Positions 1-5,698 are shown, numbered from the stretch's first letter. The stretch: DNA of 5,779 bases from Bacilli bacterium (GCA_016296435.1 JAEDJI010000043.1:1-5779), one strand, 5' to 3'. The notes: a model not told the origin generated them from the sequence alone. Numbers and translations are program-made.

Positions 1-1871
1 GGTATCATATTTGATGTAAGTTTCGGAGCATTTGGTTTTGTTTCTATTTCAGTACTACAAGTATTTATATTACCTGCTAAATCCTTAACATATGCTTTAT
101 AACTACCTCCTCCGGTTACTTCTTTAGTAGATAATTCTTGATAAGTTTTATTATCAAATGAATAAGGTTTACCTGATAATTGATTATTATCATTTCCTGT
201 TACTTTTAATCTATAACCATTACCTGTTTTTGAATATGTTAATGTACATGTAGGTGCTACTGTATCTATTTTATCTACTACTAATGATTTAGATAAACTT
301 ATATTATTAGATCTATCTTTAACCCATACATAATATGTACCAGCATTATACTTAGTAGTTGTAGTAATATTAGCACTACTCATACTAACCCAAGTATTCG
401 CATTAGAAGCAGGTTCAGTATTAGATGTAGTTATATTATAAGCACCAACTCCCGAACCTTTACTTTCATCAAAAGCGGAGATAGTTATGTCTTTCCCTGT
501 ATTAGTCCAATTTTGTGTTACACTTACTGTTTGTATACTAGGTGCTGTTGTATCATTATATGCTTCTGGAATATTACTATATAAACCGGTAATTGTATAT
601 TTATTTGATGTAGATCCTTCTCCTGATAAAACAGCTTCTTTTGTTATTGTTATTGTAGGTCTAATACCAAGTGTATCAGTCTTATTTACTAGACTTATTT
701 GCTTTGTTCCACCAAACGCATATACATCACTATCACCTCTTCCTAGTGTTAAGGTATATGTAGTTGTAGATGAATCTAAATAAGAGGTTTTTGCAGTACT
801 ATTATATGTTGCATTAGATAACATTACTTCATCTACTGATAATATACTAATACTTTTTTTAGTAGTACTGCTACATGCTAATTTAGGTTTATTAGAATTT
901 ACTCTTTTATATGCATAAGTTTTATCATTACAATAATTATCTTGTACTACGTATTTTTCATAATCAGTTCCTTTTATATTGGAATCATACCAATTATTTA
1001 ATGTAGTATCTATATTAGTATAAGTACTAGTACCTATTGAATCATTTAATACTAATTTGATACTTCCATCTTTATTTATTCTAACTATTTTCCATTCTTT
1101 ATTAGCAAAAGTAATATTATTATTTATATTTGTACCTCTGAAATAGAATGTACTTAAATCATCATTTCTTTTTAAATAATATAATCCATCTTGTGTTGTT
1201 TTAGTATAATCTGTATCATTTATTATTGTATTATTTTTTAATATATTTGCTCCACCAGATAAATCAGTAAGAGTTTCTGCTTCTTTTGCTATACCAGTAA
1301 CTAGTATTTGTGTTTTAAAATCATCATTAAATTCTGTTACATCATAACCTATCCACATTGCAAGATTAAATGTTTTAGTTGTTTTAGCAGGTAAATATCC
1401 TTCATCTACTACATAGTTTGCTATTGAGTTAGACAGTGGATTAGTAAAGTTAGCAGTTATTTCTCCAGTTTTTAGTGTAGATAATGTAGATGGTGTAAGA
1501 TATCCATCTTTATATAATGCTACTCTTACTTTGGATGCATCATCTATTTTAGATGGAGAAAGTACATTAATAGTAGTTTCATAATAAGCATCTAAATCAC
1601 AAGTATTTGTTATAGTATAAGTATATGGAGAAGTATTAACTCCAATTGTATCTTGTGTGGGTATTGCATTATTTAATGTAATTGCTCCATTATCTTTCAT
1701 TGTAATATTAAAACAATTACTAATATTTTCTACTTTGTCAGATGTATAGTTTAATCTTACAAAAGCATATGACATACCACTTATTAATACTATTATTCCT
1801 AGTATTGATAATGATAATATTTTAATTCTTCTTTTTGTTTCCTTGTCTAAATTATTAATTTTTTCTTTCAT
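1..1871 (-). CDS. Large membrane-anchored surface protein, N-terminal 623 residues (3' partial)
   Basis: An uninterrupted minus-strand frame runs from ATG at 1871 to the window edge, so the C-terminus is missing. GGTGA lies 7 nt before the ATG. Residues 1-16 are charged, and residues 17-37 form one hydrophobic segment (KILSLSILGIIVLISGMSYAF), an uncleaved anchor or signal. Residues 40-197 are beta-rich and end in a stretch (TFNLAMWIGYDV) that recalls TasA/camelysin-like exported proteins; this is a weak likeness. Residues 240-410 look like a DUF6273-type domain: YFRG near 243, EWKIVRINKDGSIKLVL at 259-275, LNNWYD at 291, ISILSVDEVML at 341 and the closing LGIRPTITI at 401. From about 441 there are Ig-like repeats, each introduced by a TAP motif (TTAPS, TVAPT) and containing YVWVKDRSNN or YKAYVKDLAGN. 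Composition is rich in Thr, Asn and Ser. The likely role is an extracellular adhesin or structural surface protein; the precise function is unknown. Transcription is probably monocistronic from its own promoter. Confidence 0.88.
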   Translation of the reverse strand, partial: MKEKINNLDKETKRRIKILSLSILGIIVLISGMSYAFVRLNYTSDKVENISNCFNITMKDNGAITLNNAIPTQDTIGVNTSPYTYTITNTCDLDAYYETTINVLSPSKIDDASKVRVALYKDGYLTPSTLSTLKTGEITANFTNPLSNSIANYVVDEGYLPAKTTKTFNLAMWIGYDVTEFNDDFKTQILVTGIAKEAETLTDLSGGANILKNNTIINDTDYTKTTQDGLYYLKRNDDLSTFYFRGTNINNNITFANKEWKIVRINKDGSIKLVLNDSIGTSTYTNIDTTLNNWYDSNIKGTDYEKYVVQDNYCNDKTYAYKRVNSNKPKLACSSTTKKSISILSVDEVMLSNATYNSTAKTSYLDSSTTTYTLTLGRGDSDVYAFGGTKQISLVNKTDTLGIRPTITITKEAVLSGEGSTSNKYTITGLYSNIPEAYNDTTAPSIQTVSVTQNWTNTGKDITISAFDESKGSGVGAYNITTSNTEPASNANTWVSMSSANITTTTKYNAGTYYVWVKDRSNNISLSKSLVVDKIDTVAPTCTLTYSKTGNGYRLKVTGNDNNQLSGKPYSFDNKTYQELSTKEVTGGGSYKAYVKDLAGNINTCSTEIETKPNAPKLTSNMI

Positions 1872-1916
1872 ATTTTAATCACCATACTTAAAATACATAT
1901 CTTCTATGTTATGTTA

Positions 1917-1945
1917 ATTATATAACATTTTTATTTTTGTTTCAA
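1917..1945 (-). promoter_or_regulatory. SigA-type promoter of the surface protein gene
   Basis: On the minus strand a TTGAAA -35 box (1945-1940) is followed by a 17-nt spacer and a perfect TATAAT -10 box (1922-1917). Transcription would start near 1910, giving a 5' leader of about 40 nt with GGTGA close to the ATG. It lies downstream of the rnc terminator, so the surface gene is independently expressed. Confidence 0.8.
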
Positions 1946-1993
1946 TATTTTATAAGTTATTTTTGTATTTAAATTGAAATACTTTTTTAATAT

Positions 1994-2018
1994 AAAAAAA
2001 GAGATTAGTTTTCTCTTT
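1994..2018 (-). terminator. Rho-independent terminator of rnc
   Basis: On the minus strand AAAGAGA (2018-2012) can pair with TCTCTTT (2004-1998) across a 7-nt loop, followed by more T residues to 1994. The 5' arm overlaps the rnc TAA stop. It separates rnc from the surface protein gene. Confidence 0.75.
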
Positions 2019-2685
2019 ATTTACCTGCTAGCATACCCATTGTTTTTTTAGCAGCTTCTTGTTCTGCTTGTTTTTTTGACTTACCAGTTCCTGTTCCATA
2101 TGTTATTCCATCTATTTTTACCGCTACTTTGAATCTTTTATCATGAGATGGTCCAGTTGCTTCTAAAAGTTCATAATCTACTGGTGTCTTAGTAGTTTGT
2201 ACTGCTTCTTGTAATGCTGATTTATAATCTTTAAAAAACTTTATATTTTCATCTTCAATATAAGGTACAATTATACTTAATGCTACTTCTTTAACTTTTT
2301 CAAATCCTAAATCTAAATATATTGCACCCATAAGAGATTCAAATGTATCTGCCATAATTGCTTTTTTATGCGTTCCACCAGTATGAGATTCTCCAACTCC
2401 TACTCTTATATAATCGCTAAAGTGTAAATCATTAGCGTATTCGTAAAGCGCATTTTCACATACATACGATGCTCTTATTTTAGTCATTTCTCCTTCAGTG
2501 TATTTATTGCTTCTATAAAGGTAGTCTGATACAACTAAATCTACTATTGAATCTCCTAAAAACTCTAATGTTTCATATGATTCATTTAGATTATTTTCAT
2601 ATGCATATGATGTATGAGTAAATGCTTGTATATATAAATTTTTGTTTTTTGGATTTATATTTAATGTTTCAAAAAGTTCTTCCAT
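2017..2685 (-). CDS. rnc: Ribonuclease III
   Basis: This 222-aa protein is a full-length RNase III, the double-strand-specific endoribonuclease that processes rRNA precursors and structured mRNAs. The family signature is present as TLEFLGDSIVDLVV at residues 39-52. The four expected Mg2+-binding acidic residues are visible: E41, D45, and D113 and E116 in MADTFESLMGAIY. The C-terminal double-stranded RNA-binding domain covers about 152-220 and ends with the typical KSKKQAEQEAAKK helix. The ATG at 2685 is well supported by AAGGTG five nt upstream. In many Bacillota rnc sits with acpP/plsX and smc/ftsY; here it stands alone, divergent from yidD, with a terminator at its stop. I could not find a confident promoter in the AT-rich divergent region. 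Confidence 0.97.
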   Translation of the reverse strand: MEELFETLNINPKNKNLYIQAFTHTSYAYENNLNESYETLEFLGDSIVDLVVSDYLYRSNKYTEGEMTKIRASYVCENALYEYANDLHFSDYIRVGVGESHTGGTHKKAIMADTFESLMGAIYLDLGFEKVKEVALSIIVPYIEDENIKFFKDYKSALQEAVQTTKTPVDYELLEATGPSHDKRFKVAVKIDGITYGTGTGKSKKQAEQEAAKKTMGMLAGK

Positions 2686-2742
2686 ATTCTCACCTTCTTT
2701 TTATAAATATATCATATTTTTATTAAAAATAATACTCTTTGA

Positions 2743-2771
2743 TTGATATTTTATTCTTTTAATAGTAAAAT
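2743..2771 (+). promoter_or_regulatory. Candidate promoter of the yidD-lipoprotein operon
   Basis: TTGATA (2743-2748), a 17-nt spacer and TAAAAT (2766-2771) form a near-consensus SigA promoter. Transcription would start near 2778, leaving only about 10 nt before the TTG start at 2788. The -35 box coincides with an in-frame TTG at 2743 that should not be taken as the gene start. Confidence 0.55.
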
Positions 2772-2787
2772 AATAGTGGTGGTACTT

Positions 2788-3009
2788 TTGAAAGAAATTT
2801 TAATTGGAGTTATAAAAGTATATCAAATGATACCAGGTCCGTGGCATAATATGTGTCGTCATATTCCTAGTTGTTCAAATTATGGAATTGAAGCTATTAG
2901 AAAACATGGATGTTGTTATGGAAGTTATTTAACTATTAAAAGAATATTAAGGTGCAATCCTTTTGGAACTAGTGGTTATGATCCTGTTCCTAAGGATAAA
3001 AAGGAGTAA
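2788..3009 (+). CDS. yidD: Membrane protein insertion efficiency factor YidD
   Basis: This 73-aa protein belongs to the YidD family (DUF37), small amphipathic membrane-associated proteins that assist Sec/YidC-dependent insertion of inner membrane proteins. The family core is clear: [15 protein letters not shown] at residues 23-37 (usual form CRFxPTCSxYAxEAI), KRILRCNP at 51-58 and GYDPVP at 63-68. Cysteines 23, 29 and 56 match the conserved ones. The TTG at 2788 is chosen because [13 protein letters not shown] aligns with the usual N-terminus, GGTGGT lies just upstream, and extension to 2743 would add an atypical 15-residue leader over the promoter. The segment PGPWHNM (16-22) differs from the common SPLxGxR version. 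The 3' end contains the ribosome binding site of the next gene, 2 bp away, so the two genes form an operon. Confidence 0.92.
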   Translation: MKEILIGVIKVYQMIPGPWHNMCRHIPSCSNYGIEAIRKHGCCYGSYLTIKRILRCNPFGTSGYDPVPKDKKE

Positions 3010-3011
3010 TT

Positions 3012-3881
3012 ATGAAGAAAAAAATTATTTATTTATTATTTATTTTTGGTTTTTTATTTAGTTGTAGTGGGTGTATTAAAAGCGATGTAATGCAAGGTAT
3101 TGATATAGTTACTACTATTTATCCAATTGATTATATTACTAATAGGTTATATGGTGATGACTCTAACATAACTAGTATTTATCCAAAAGGTACTATTCCT
3201 AATGAGTATAAATTAACTAATAAGATGTTACGCGATTATAGTGAAAAAGATTTATTTATATACAATGGTAATACTTCAGAAAAAGAATATGCTAAGGATA
3301 TGTTAGGATTTAATAGGAACTTAAAAATTATTGATGCTTCCTATGGTATTGATTCCACTTATAAAGATAGTGATGTTTGGTTGAATCCTTCGAATATACT
3401 TATGGTTGCCCAAAATATAAGAAATGAACTTAGTGAATATATTAATTCTAGTGTTGTTATTGATAGGATAAATAATAAGTATGATTTACTTAAAGTAGAT
3501 ATTACTGAACTTGAATCAGAAATAAAGAAAGCTGCTGAAAGCTCTAATTTGCCTACGATTGTTGTTTATGATGAGAGTTTAAATTATTTGAATAAATATG
3601 GGTTTAAAGTTATTAATTTAACTGAAAATGGTAAAACTAGACAAAGTAATATTGATCTTGCTATTAATTTATATATTAATAATAAAATTAGTTATGTTTT
3701 TGTTATTGAAAATGAAAAAATTAATAATGATATAGAAAATTTTATAAAGAAGTATGATGTAAAAAAATTAACTATTAGATCTATCGATAATATTAATGAA
3801 GAAGATATTTCTAATAATGATGATTATTTATCTTTAATGCATTATAATTTAGATTTAATAAAAAAGGAAACTTATAAGTAA
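3012..3881 (+). CDS. ZnuA/TroA-family substrate-binding lipoprotein with altered metal site
   Basis: This 289-aa protein resembles the cluster A-I (ZnuA, TroA, PsaA) solute-binding proteins of Zn/Mn ABC transporters. The N-terminus is a lipoprotein signal (MKKKIIYLLFIFGFLFSCSGC) with the lipidated Cys at 18 or 21. Family landmarks occur in order: IVTTIYPIDYITNRL (32-46), YPKGTIPNEYKLT (57-69), DLFIYNG (80-86), DVWLNPSNI (121-129), VYDESLNYLNKYGF (185-198) and the C-terminal DYLSLMHYNLDLI (271-283). The three histidines that normally bind metal are replaced: N64 in the PxH position, V122 where HxWL is usual, and Y186 where FHDAF is usual. Zinc or manganese uptake is therefore doubtful; another ligand or a structural role is possible. 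ATG 3012 follows AAGGAG by 5 nt inside the end of yidD. No permease or ATPase gene is nearby. Confidence 0.82.
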   Translation: MKKKIIYLLFIFGFLFSCSGCIKSDVMQGIDIVTTIYPIDYITNRLYGDDSNITSIYPKGTIPNEYKLTNKMLRDYSEKDLFIYNGNTSEKEYAKDMLGFNRNLKIIDASYGIDSTYKDSDVWLNPSNILMVAQNIRNELSEYINSSVVIDRINNKYDLLKVDITELESEIKKAAESSNLPTIVVYDESLNYLNKYGFKVINLTENGKTRQSNIDLAINLYINNKISYVFVIENEKINNDIENFIKKYDVKKLTIRSIDNINEEDISNNDDYLSLMHYNLDLIKKETYK

Positions 3882-3904
3882 AAAGATTCATTTTGAATCT
3901 TTTT
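3880..3904. terminator. Bidirectional terminator between convergent genes
   Basis: AAAAAGATTCA (3880-3890) and TGAATCTTTTT (3894-3904) form a perfect 11-bp inverted repeat with a TTT loop. The A/T-rich arm ends give T tracts on both strands. It contains the stop codons of both the lipoprotein gene and the M23 peptidase gene, whose coding ends are only 6 bp apart. Confidence 0.85.
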
Positions 3905-4757
3905 GTTTTGGATAGTAAATTTCTTCATTTTGTTTTAAATATATATAGTAGTATCCATCCTTTAAAGCAGTAAAGCTATTATATTTATCAAAATTTTTGG
4001 GTTTAGTTGGTGTTGGTGCTGGAATTGTTTGTTCTTCTTTATTTAATACTTTGACATAATCTTTTATATCCGCTACCCATTTATTATAATCTATTCTATA
4101 CCAAGTGTAACCATCTGCTTGTTTTTTATCTAAGATATCGTAGTATCCTATATTTGCAAAACCTAATACTTTTCCTGATAATGAATAATTATCTCTACAA
4201 TTTAGATATTCTTTTAATATTTCAACTTGATTTTTATTTTTATTTATAGTAGTTGGTGTACCCACTACTTTTTTTACTCTTGGTGATGAGTTTTTAGTAA
4301 CTGTTTGATCGTCAAATAAATATAAATAGTTTAATGGATCTTTTGCATATTTTGAAGCATCTGATGATTTATACTTATAGTTTTTAGGACATACCCAATA
4401 TTCAAAATGAAGATGTACTCCTTGGGCAAGACCTGTTTCCCCCATGTATCCTAACTTTTCTCCTTGTTTTACTTTTTTTCCTTTTTTTATTAATGATCTT
4501 TGTTTTAAATGCATATATATATTTATAATTGTATTTTCTCCTTTTAGGTATTTTAAAACTATGTAATTTCCCATTGATGTTGTATAACCTTCTTCAATTA
4601 CAGTTGCATCATATGTTGCATATACTGCTTCTGCTTGATATTTTATCCATCCTAAATCTAGTCCGTAATGATATCTACTTACTTTAGTAATTGGATGAGT
4701 TCTTAAACCAAATTCTGATGTTATTCCTACTTCATTAACTGGATATTTTACGTACAC
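3888..4757 (-). CDS. M23 (LytM-type) metallopeptidase with SH3-like domain
   Basis: This 289-aa protein is predicted to be a zinc endopeptidase that cuts peptide cross-links in peptidoglycan. The M23 domain spans about 8-145. The active-site set looks complete: H30 and D34 in HYGLD, H83 in YMHL, and H115 and H117 in GVHLHFE. Residues 178-237 resemble a bacterial SH3 domain (LNCRDNYSLSGKVLGF, then WYRIDYNKWVADIKDYVKVL), which usually binds the cell wall. A Pro/Thr linker (about 245-254) leads to a short aromatic C-terminal segment (YYYIYLK near 270). No signal peptide or membrane segment is present, unlike most host autolysins; this suggests an endolysin-like or non-classically released enzyme. 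The GTG start is preceded by AGGAGG with 8 nt spacing. The gene converges on the lipoprotein gene. No phage structural genes are in view. Confidence 0.9.
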   Translation of the reverse strand: MYVKYPVNEVGITSEFGLRTHPITKVSRYHYGLDLGWIKYQAEAVYATYDATVIEEGYTTSMGNYIVLKYLKGENTIINIYMHLKQRSLIKKGKKVKQGEKLGYMGETGLAQGVHLHFEYWVCPKNYKYKSSDASKYAKDPLNYLYLFDDQTVTKNSSPRVKKVVGTPTTINKNKNQVEILKEYLNCRDNYSLSGKVLGFANIGYYDILDKKQADGYTWYRIDYNKWVADIKDYVKVLNKEEQTIPAPTPTKPKNFDKYNSFTALKDGYYYIYLKQNEEIYYPKQKDSK

Positions 4758-4816
4758 AATATCATCCTCCTAGTGTAATATATGTAAGAGAATAATTTTA
4801 TTGTAAACAAAAAAAC

Positions 4817-4972
4817 TTATTTTGTGCTAAGTTCTTTATCTTTGTTTTCTATTTTTGTATTGATTGTGAATATTTGTTTTTCATTTTTATCTTCTTCTAA
4901 CTCATAATAGTTTAATTTTAAATAATCATATTTTTTAGTTTGTTCAAATACTAAAGTACCTGTTTTTTGCAT
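4817..4972 (-). CDS. Doubtful 51-aa hypothetical protein
   Basis: An ATG at 4972 opens a 51-codon minus-strand frame, MQKTGTLVFEQTKKYDYLKL and onward, ending in TAA at 4817. The protein is charged and hydrophilic, rich in Lys, Glu, Tyr and Asn, with no membrane segment, and I do not recognise it. There is no Shine-Dalgarno site, and the ATG lies only about 15 nt after a possible -10 box. An overlapping frame from ATG 4989 reads MKICKKCKKQVL and stops at 4951; joining the two at the A6 run would give a CxxC-containing N-terminus. It could be a genuine small gene, a decayed remnant, or chance. It lies 59 bp upstream of the M23 gene on the same strand and could be co-transcribed with it. Confidence 0.35.
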   Translation of the reverse strand: MQKTGTLVFEQTKKYDYLKLNYYELEEDKNEKQIFTINTKIENKDKELSTK

Positions 4973-4987
4973 TTTTTACATATTTTC

Positions 4988-5014
4988 ATTTTATGCATCT
5001 GCTTTTTTTGTCAA
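4988..5014 (-). promoter_or_regulatory. Possible promoter upstream of the 51-aa ORF and M23 gene
   Basis: On the minus strand a perfect TTGACA (5014-5009) is followed after 15 nt by TAAAAT (4993-4988). The spacer is shorter than the usual 16-18 nt, so activity is uncertain. It is the best promoter-like site upstream of the M23 gene; the TTTACA...TATATT pair nearer that gene would start transcription inside its ribosome binding site. Confidence 0.4.
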
Positions 5015-5171
5015 GGAAATTATATAATAGTAATTATTAAAAGATATCTATATACTTGGGAAGGTACGAAACCAAAGATATATTCTTTCTTTTAAAAGTA
5101 TATTAAAAAAGAAGATGAGAGCTCATGATGATTTTATTTTAAAATTAAAAAATATAATCATTTGACTATAT
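5015..5171. other. Gene-poor gap with a locally GC-richer, foldable segment
   Basis: No convincing gene lies between the 51-aa ORF and the RHH gene. Positions 5055-5077 are less AT-rich than the surroundings. Two mutually exclusive pairings are visible: ATATCT (5044-5049) with AGATAT (5076-5081) plus TTGG (5056-5059) with CCAA (5072-5075); or ATATACTT (5050-5057) with AAGTATAT (5096-5103). ATGAG-AG-CTCAT occurs at about 5114-5125, followed on the minus strand by a T-rich run; it could be a weak terminator for the RHH gene. A TATAAT on the plus strand (5023-5028) has no good -35. A non-coding RNA is possible but unproven; I match it to no known family. Confidence 0.3.
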
Positions 5172-5363
5172 TTAGTTATTTATTTTTTCTTCTTCTTTTT
5201 GTTCATTTAAACATGATTCAATCATACTTATTATGACATTATTGAATGATGTATCGTTTACTCTTGCTATTTCTTCAATCTTTTTTACTAAATTTTCTTT
5301 TATATATAAGGATTTGTATATTGCTATTTCTTTTCTTTTTGTCTTTTTTAATGTAAAATTCAC
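5172..5363 (-). CDS. Small ribbon-helix-helix DNA-binding protein
   Basis: This 63-aa protein fits the MetJ/Arc ribbon-helix-helix fold. A basic N-terminal arm (KKTKRKE, 6-12) precedes a beta strand (AIYKSLYIK, about 14-22), helix A (NLVKKIEEIARV, 24-35), a turn with DTS (37-39), helix B (FNNVIISMIESCL, 40-52) and an acidic tail. Such proteins bind DNA as dimers, with the strand reading the major groove, and act as repressors, antitoxins or copy-number regulators. The GTG start at 5363 has AGGTGG 4 nt upstream. It is divergent from a 39-aa ORF, and repeated and palindromic AT-rich sequences lie between them, which suggests autoregulation and control of that neighbour. No toxin is recognised. 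The fold assignment is from pattern only, without a database match. Confidence 0.75.
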   Translation of the reverse strand: MNFTLKKTKRKEIAIYKSLYIKENLVKKIEEIARVNDTSFNNVIISMIESCLNEQKEEEKINN

Positions 5364-5378
5364 ACTACCACCTACCTA

Positions 5379-5414
5379 ATTATATTTTAATGTTTTATTA
5401 TATTTTAAAATATA
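5379..5414. repeat. Direct repeats and palindrome in the RHH/small-ORF divergent region (candidate operator)
   Basis: ATTATATTTTAA occurs twice, at 5379-5390 and 5397-5408, with an 18-bp period. The second copy overlaps a perfect 16-bp palindrome, TATATTTTAAAATATA, at 5399-5414. The site sits just upstream of the RHH start and 60 bp before the divergent small ORF, where an RHH repressor would act. AT-rich DNA produces such patterns by chance more often than average, so this is suggestive only. Confidence 0.4.
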
Positions 5415-5448
5415 TTAGATTTTTCTGGTATATTTTTCTAAAAAGTTA

Positions 5449-5454
5449 TATAAT
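5449..5454 (+). promoter_or_regulatory. -10 box ahead of the 39-aa ORF
   Basis: A perfect TATAAT lies 20 nt before the TTG start of the small ORF. A start point near 5461 would leave a leader of about 12 nt carrying the ribosome binding site. No good -35 box is present 16-18 nt upstream, so the promoter may be weak or dependent on an activator. Confidence 0.4.
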
Positions 5455-5473
5455 AGTTAACAAAGGTGATATA

Positions 5474-5593
5474 TTGAAGAAAACAAATAACTTTGAGACA
5501 ACTATTTTTGGTATAGATTTGTTTATAAAATGGATCATAGAACAAATACAAAAGCGTAAAAAAGCAACAAAAAAACTCTTTAATAAGAGTTGA
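5474..5593 (+). CDS. Small cationic peptide, 39 aa (hypothetical)
   Basis: A TTG at 5474 with AAAGGTGAT 3 nt upstream opens a 39-codon frame ending in TGA at 5593. The peptide has a polar start (MKKTNNFETT), a mostly hydrophobic or amphipathic stretch (IFGIDLFIKWIIEQI, about 11-25) and a strongly basic tail (QKRKKATKKLFNKS). This could be a membrane-associated peptide, but the hydrophobic part is short for a standard transmembrane helix. The frame is open upstream to 5390, but no ribosome binding site supports an earlier start and that part covers the promoter region. Its last codons form a terminator hairpin, so transcription stops at the stop codon. I recognise no family; it is either a real small protein divergent from the RHH gene or a chance frame. 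Confidence 0.45.
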   Translation: MKKTNNFETTIFGIDLFIKWIIEQIQKRKKATKKLFNKS

Positions 5594-5601
5594 TTTTTTT
5601 T
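5574..5601. terminator. Bidirectional terminator for the 39-aa ORF and tRNA-Ser
   Basis: AACTCTT (5574-5580) pairs with AAGAGTT (5585-5591) across a TAAT loop. On the plus strand eight T residues follow at 5594-5601. On the minus strand, five T residues follow (5573-5569), ending the tRNA transcript. The hairpin overlaps the end of the 39-aa ORF. Confidence 0.8.
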
Positions 5602-5602
5602 A

Positions 5603-5693
5603 TGGCGGAGCGGGAGGGATTTGAACCCTCGCACCAGTTACCCGATCTACACCCTTAGCAGGGGCGCCTCTTCAGCCTCTTGAGTACCACTCC
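5603..5693 (-). tRNA. tRNA-Ser (anticodon GCU)
   Basis: This 91-nt gene folds into a class II tRNA with a long variable arm. The acceptor stem pairs GGAGTGG (5693-5687) with CCGCTCC, followed by discriminator G and an encoded CCA (5605-5603). The anticodon loop is CTGCTAA, giving anticodon GCT at 5659-5657, which reads AGC/AGU serine codons. The T arm is GAGGGTTCAAATCCCTC. The discriminator G and the long variable arm are serine identity features. It is transcribed alone from the promoter to its right, with the terminator just downstream. Confidence 0.97.
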
Positions 5694-5698
5694 AAGGA

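Noticed and set aside
487..783. Plus-strand 98-codon open frame with hydrophobic content
   Set aside because: It lies wholly antisense within the long surface protein frame, whose domain pattern is convincing. The hydrophobic residues arise from reading Thr/Asn/Ser-rich codons backwards, and there is no good ribosome binding site.
2743..2787. Longer N-terminus of YidD starting at TTG 2743
   Set aside because: The added 15 residues do not fit the family N-terminus, the site coincides with a -35 box, and the TTG at 2788 has a GGTGGT site and the expected first residues.
4777..4807. TTTACA...TATATT as a promoter for the M23 gene
   Set aside because: The spacer is 19 nt and transcription would begin within the AGGAGG ribosome binding site, which would impair translation.
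4979..5089. Plus-strand open stretch ending in KRYLYTWEGTKPKIYSFF
   Set aside because: No start codon with a ribosome binding site opens this frame, and the peptide resembles no family I know; the foldable RNA explanation is at least as likely.
5114..5164. Possible 16-aa ORF (MRAHDDFILKLKNIII) on the plus strand
   Set aside because: It is very short, with no properly spaced ribosome binding site and no supporting context.
5390..5473. Upstream extension of the 39-aa ORF
   Set aside because: It covers the palindrome and the TATAAT box, has no ribosome binding site, and the TTG at 5474 has a strong one.
5446..5634. Minus-strand 62-codon frame rich in hydrophobic residues
   Set aside because: It begins inside the tRNA-Ser gene and runs through the terminator, antisense to the better-supported 39-aa ORF.
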